From CAZEVY01 sp964515555 (GTDB taxonomy: Bacteria > Acidobacteriota > Terriglobia > Bryobacterales > Bryobacteraceae), in assembly GCA_964515555.1 (NCBI GenBank), contig CAZEVY010000113.1, positions 1 through 16,977 on the forward strand: 16,977 nucleotides of DNA, read 5' to 3'. The notes below the pieces were generated by a model, which saw only the letters and a program-made list of their open reading frames with translations, did no database searches and was not told the origin of the DNA. Numbering within the stretch: the stretch's first letter is position 1; each line of letters opens with the position of its first letter. Positions 14,211-16,977 of the stretch are shown piece after piece. The translations under genes were made by a program, and so were the position numbers.

Positions 14211-16898
14211 CTAGCGCCGGTGAAGCAGGCGATCCAGTAATCCGATCCGCCGGTCGAAGTCCTCCAGCAGCCAAAGCTCGCCCTTGATGCTGAGGACCGA
14301 AGTCAGGAAGCTCTTGCCGTCCGGGTGCAGGCTGAATCCGCGATACGGAAAATCGCCTTGCTGGGACGCCAGGCCCAATGCCGCCGGAACCGGCCCCATG
14401 TCGGCGACGACATCCTCGCGCGCGCGGACGATATCGACGCGTCCCACGGCCAGGCGGCGTTTCTCCGTCACGGAAATCCCGATCAGAGAGGCGCCGTCGT
14501 GCGACCAGCCGTAGGTCAGCCATTCCTTCCCGCTCACGACCTTTTTCTGCTTCCCGTCGGGGCTCGCCAGCGTCAGCTTTTCACCGTCGTTCCAGGCGAT
14601 CCACTCTCCGCGCGGCGACCAGCGAACCGGATTCAGGGCGGCGGCGTACGCGACCAGTTCCGGCGGGCGATTCGCGCCCACGCGCGCTTTAAGGACCGCC
14701 GGCTTGCCCTCGTGCGTCGAGTAGTACGCGATCCAGTTGCCGTCGGGCGACCACGCCGGTCCCCGCTGAAACACTCGGGTGGGATCGAGATACAGGCGCT
14801 GGGGAGTATCGCCCGAGAGCGGGGAAACCCAAATCTCGATGGTGGCGCCGTGCATGCGCCGGTAGGCCACGCGGGAGCCGTCCGGTGAGATCGTCGTGTC
14901 CACGAAACTATCGGAGGAGACCGACTCCGGGAAGTCGCGCCCGTTGACGATCATTCGCTCCGAGCTGTCCTTGCGGTTGCGCAGCCATATTTCTCCCCAT
15001 CCGCTTCGCTGCGTCGCGTACGCGAAGTGAACGCCGTCCGGCGCCCAGCTCGGCGCCACTTCCGACTGCCGCGTGGCCAGCAGGGGGGCCGCCGGCGCGC
15101 CGTCCAATGCGACTTCCACGAGGTCGTAGCCGACGTCGCCCGCGCTGAAGCTCAAGGTGCGGCCATCGGGTGAGAGCGCATGAAACCTCTCCTGCGAGAC
15201 TCCCGGCGTGATGGCGCGCTCCGTCTTCCGCCGAAGATCCAGCCGCATCAGGCTGCTGCCGACGCCCGGGTGCGACCACACGATCTCACGGTCGCCCAGC
15301 CAGGAAAAAGTCGGACTGAACTGGCCCATATCGCGCCCTTGCAACAACTCCTGGGGCGATCCGCCATCCATCGGGATCTTCCAAAACTCCCGTTTCGACC
15401 GGGCATCGGTGAGAAGTCCGAGATATCTTCCGTCCCGCGCGAATTCAAAACCGAATTGAAACTCGAAGCTGGCCCGCATCGCCGAGATCAGGGCTTGCGG
15501 GAATGCGCGTGGAGGGGCGCCGGGCGGCGATGAGAGCATCATCGCGAAGGTGTTGTCCGGCTGGCGCATCACCACGGCCAGCGTCTTGCCGTCCGGCGAC
15601 AGGGCGGCCCGTGGCACGCCGTCGAAGACCTTCTGCGCATCTCCACCGGCCACGCCCGCGGACCACAAGCTAAGATTCAGCCTTCCGCGTCCCGAGATGT
15701 AGTAGATTCGTGTGCCGTCCGACGACCAGAAGGGAAGGTAGCACGACTCGTTCTGGCGGGTGATCTGCGAGCGCGCCGGCGAGCCGGGCCGCCGCGTGAA
15801 AATCTGGAAGATCCCGTCGACCTCGGCGGAGTACGCGATCCGGTCTCCGGCGGGCGACCACGCGGGCATTGTCTGGATACCCGGCTCGGTCGCCAGCGGC
15901 GTGAAGCGCGGCTCGCTCGCCGGCGCCTCCAGCCAGAGGGCGGCCAGCAGGACTCCGGCGGCGAGTCCCGCGGCGAGCGCCCCGATCGCGAGTCGCGGAC
16001 TCCTTGCAGTCCGGGCGGCCGCCGGCGGCGGGCTGATCGCGCCCGGCGCGACCTCCGAGGCATGGTCCCGAAGCTGGCGCAGCTCGAGAAAGAGGTCGCG
16101 GGTCGATTCGTATCGCTGCGCCGGCTCCTTCGCCAGGCAGCGCTCCACCGTCCAGCGAAGCGGTCCCGGTATGGCCGAGGGCAGCGGCGCCGGATCCTCG
16201 CGCAGGATGGCGGTCATGGTCTCGACCGCTGTTGGACGGTCGAAGGTCTTCTTCCCGGTGATCAGCTCGTGGACGATGAGGCCGAGCGAAAACTGGTCCG
16301 AGCGGCCGTCCACGTCCGCCGACCCGCTGGCCTGCTCGGGACTCATGTAGGAGACCGTGCCGAGAATCGTCCCGGGCTGCGTGGCGGCGGCGGTCGCCGT
16401 GGCGTCGGACCGGTGCCGCGCGGTGGATTTCGCCAGGCCGAAATCGAGGATCTTGACGCGGCCCTCCGGCGTCAGCATGACGTTCTCGGGTTTCAGGTCG
16501 CGATGCGCGATCTGCGCGGAGTGCGCCGCCGCCAGCCCGTCGGCTATCTGCGCGGCGATGTCCATGGTCTTTCGCGGCGGCGTCGGCCCGCGCTGGATCG
16601 ACGACCGCAGCGTCTCGCCGTTCACCAACTCCGAAACCATGAACGCCACGCCGCCCTCGGCGCCGACGTCGTAGACGGCGACGATGTTGGGGTGGTTCAG
16701 CGCCGCTACCGCCTTGGCCTCCGTTTCGAAGCGTTGCCGCCGCGAGGGGTCGCCGGCCATCTCGGCCGGAAGGATCTTCAGGGCGACTTCGCGCGACAGG
16801 CGCGTATCGCGCGCGCGGTAGACCTCGCCCATCCCACCCGCGCCCAATGGAGCGACGATTTCGTAGGGTCCGAATCTCGTTCCGTTGGCGAGCGGCAT
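14211..16898 (-). CDS. Membrane Ser/Thr protein kinase with a C-terminal TolB/PD40 beta-propeller
   Basis: 895 residues. The Hanks-type kinase domain (about 10-275) is complete: P-loop LGAGGMGEVY (18-27), Lys41, HRDLKPEN with catalytic Asp134, DFG with Asp152, and the SYMSPEQA activation/P+1 region (183-190). A proline-rich linker leads to one membrane helix (about 303-323). The outer ~570 residues hold repeated WSPxGxxIAY-type strands (WSPAGDRIAYSAEVD, WAPDGVHFAYATQR, WSPDGNWIAYYSTHEG), typical of TolB-like propellers. It should sense or bind something outside the membrane and phosphorylate cytoplasmic targets. It sits just upstream of pspA; whether PspA is a target is unknown. This layout is abundant in Acidobacteriota. 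Confidence 0.95.
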   Translation of the reverse strand: MPLANGTRFGPYEIVAPLGAGGMGEVYRARDTRLSREVALKILPAEMAGDPSRRQRFETEAKAVAALNHPNIVAVYDVGAEGGVAFMVSELVNGETLRSSIQRGPTPPRKTMDIAAQIADGLAAAHSAQIAHRDLKPENVMLTPEGRVKILDFGLAKSTARHRSDATATAAATQPGTILGTVSYMSPEQASGSADVDGRSDQFSLGLIVHELITGKKTFDRPTAVETMTAILREDPAPLPSAIPGPLRWTVERCLAKEPAQRYESTRDLFLELRQLRDHASEVAPGAISPPPAAARTARSPRLAIGALAAGLAAGVLLAALWLEAPASEPRFTPLATEPGIQTMPAWSPAGDRIAYSAEVDGIFQIFTRRPGSPARSQITRQNESCYLPFWSSDGTRIYYISGRGRLNLSLWSAGVAGGDAQKVFDGVPRAALSPDGKTLAVVMRQPDNTFAMMLSSPPGAPPRAFPQALISAMRASFEFQFGFEFARDGRYLGLLTDARSKREFWKIPMDGGSPQELLQGRDMGQFSPTFSWLGDREIVWSHPGVGSSLMRLDLRRKTERAITPGVSQERFHALSPDGRTLSFSAGDVGYDLVEVALDGAPAAPLLATRQSEVAPSWAPDGVHFAYATQRSGWGEIWLRNRKDSSERMIVNGRDFPESVSSDSFVDTTISPDGSRVAYRRMHGATIEIWVSPLSGDTPQRLYLDPTRVFQRGPAWSPDGNWIAYYSTHEGKPAVLKARVGANRPPELVAYAAALNPVRWSPRGEWIAWNDGEKLTLASPDGKQKKVVSGKEWLTYGWSHDGASLIGISVTEKRRLAVGRVDIVRAREDVVADMGPVPAALGLASQQGDFPYRGFSLHPDGKSFLTSVLSIKGELWLLEDFDRRIGLLDRLLHRR

Positions 16899-16914
16899 GC
16901 GCGCGAGTTTCCCA

Positions 16915-16920
16915 ATTGTA
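16915..16920 (-). promoter_or_regulatory. Candidate -10 box of the kinase gene
   Basis: On the minus strand TACAAT (five of six matches to the -10 consensus, in an A+T-rich patch) lies 16 bases before the kinase ATG. The -35 region at the expected distance is weak. The leader would be only about ten bases long, without a clear Shine-Dalgarno. Confidence 0.35.
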
Positions 16921-16977
16921 TCCTCAATCGCGGTGAAGGGTATCGCGATGCCGGTCCAGACGGACCCTTTCGCCCTC

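Overview
The window looks like chromosomal DNA of an Acidobacteriota member, most likely of the Bryobacterales/Solibacteres type. This rests on the high G+C, a Solibacter-type TIGR03437-like domain joined to Kelch repeats, a secreted 3-keto-disaccharide-hydrolase-like (DUF1080) protein, a Tat-exported sialidase-like protein, and a receptor-like Ser/Thr kinase with a C-terminal TolB/PD40 propeller. No RNA genes, insertion sequences or CRISPR arrays were seen.

Layout. (1) 1-1993, plus strand: the 3' end of a DUF1080 gene, overlapping by 4 nt a secreted TIGR03437-Kelch protein. (2) 1990-3561, minus strand: a polytopic family-39-type glycosyltransferase, convergent with the Kelch gene; the two stop codons share one CTAG. 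(3) 3628-3750: a 5'-truncated remnant of a BrnA-type antitoxin. (4) 3827-10102, minus strand: a six-gene, tightly packed cluster with junctions between an 18-nt gap and a 4-nt overlap. In transcription order it encodes a membrane-anchored NMT1/SsuA-like solute-binding protein fused to an OmpA peptidoglycan-binding domain, a NitT/TauT-type ABC permease, its ATPase (TTG start), a two-TM coiled-coil protein, a two-domain AAA+ ATPase, and a 95-residue helical protein. (5) 10241-13336: an accessory block with a BrnT toxin and HTH antitoxin, an unrecognised ORF, a sialidase-like gene, and a convergent Phd/VapC toxin-antitoxin pair. (6) 13401-16898, minus strand: PspA/IM30, preceded by the PD40-type Ser/Thr kinase.

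How it may work together (inference). The most interesting unit is region 4, probably together with the nearby PspA. An ABC transporter core is combined with a binding protein tethered to both inner membrane and cell wall, a membrane coiled-coil protein, and a cytoplasmic AAA+ remodeller. PspA is an ESCRT-III-like membrane-binding protein, and AAA+ ATPases act on such polymers in other systems. This suggests an envelope-sensing or membrane-maintenance machine rather than plain nutrient uptake. The toxin-antitoxin block now lies between pspA and the rest of the cluster and looks like a later insertion. The kinase upstream of pspA could feed envelope signals into the same response. None of these links is proven by the sequence alone.
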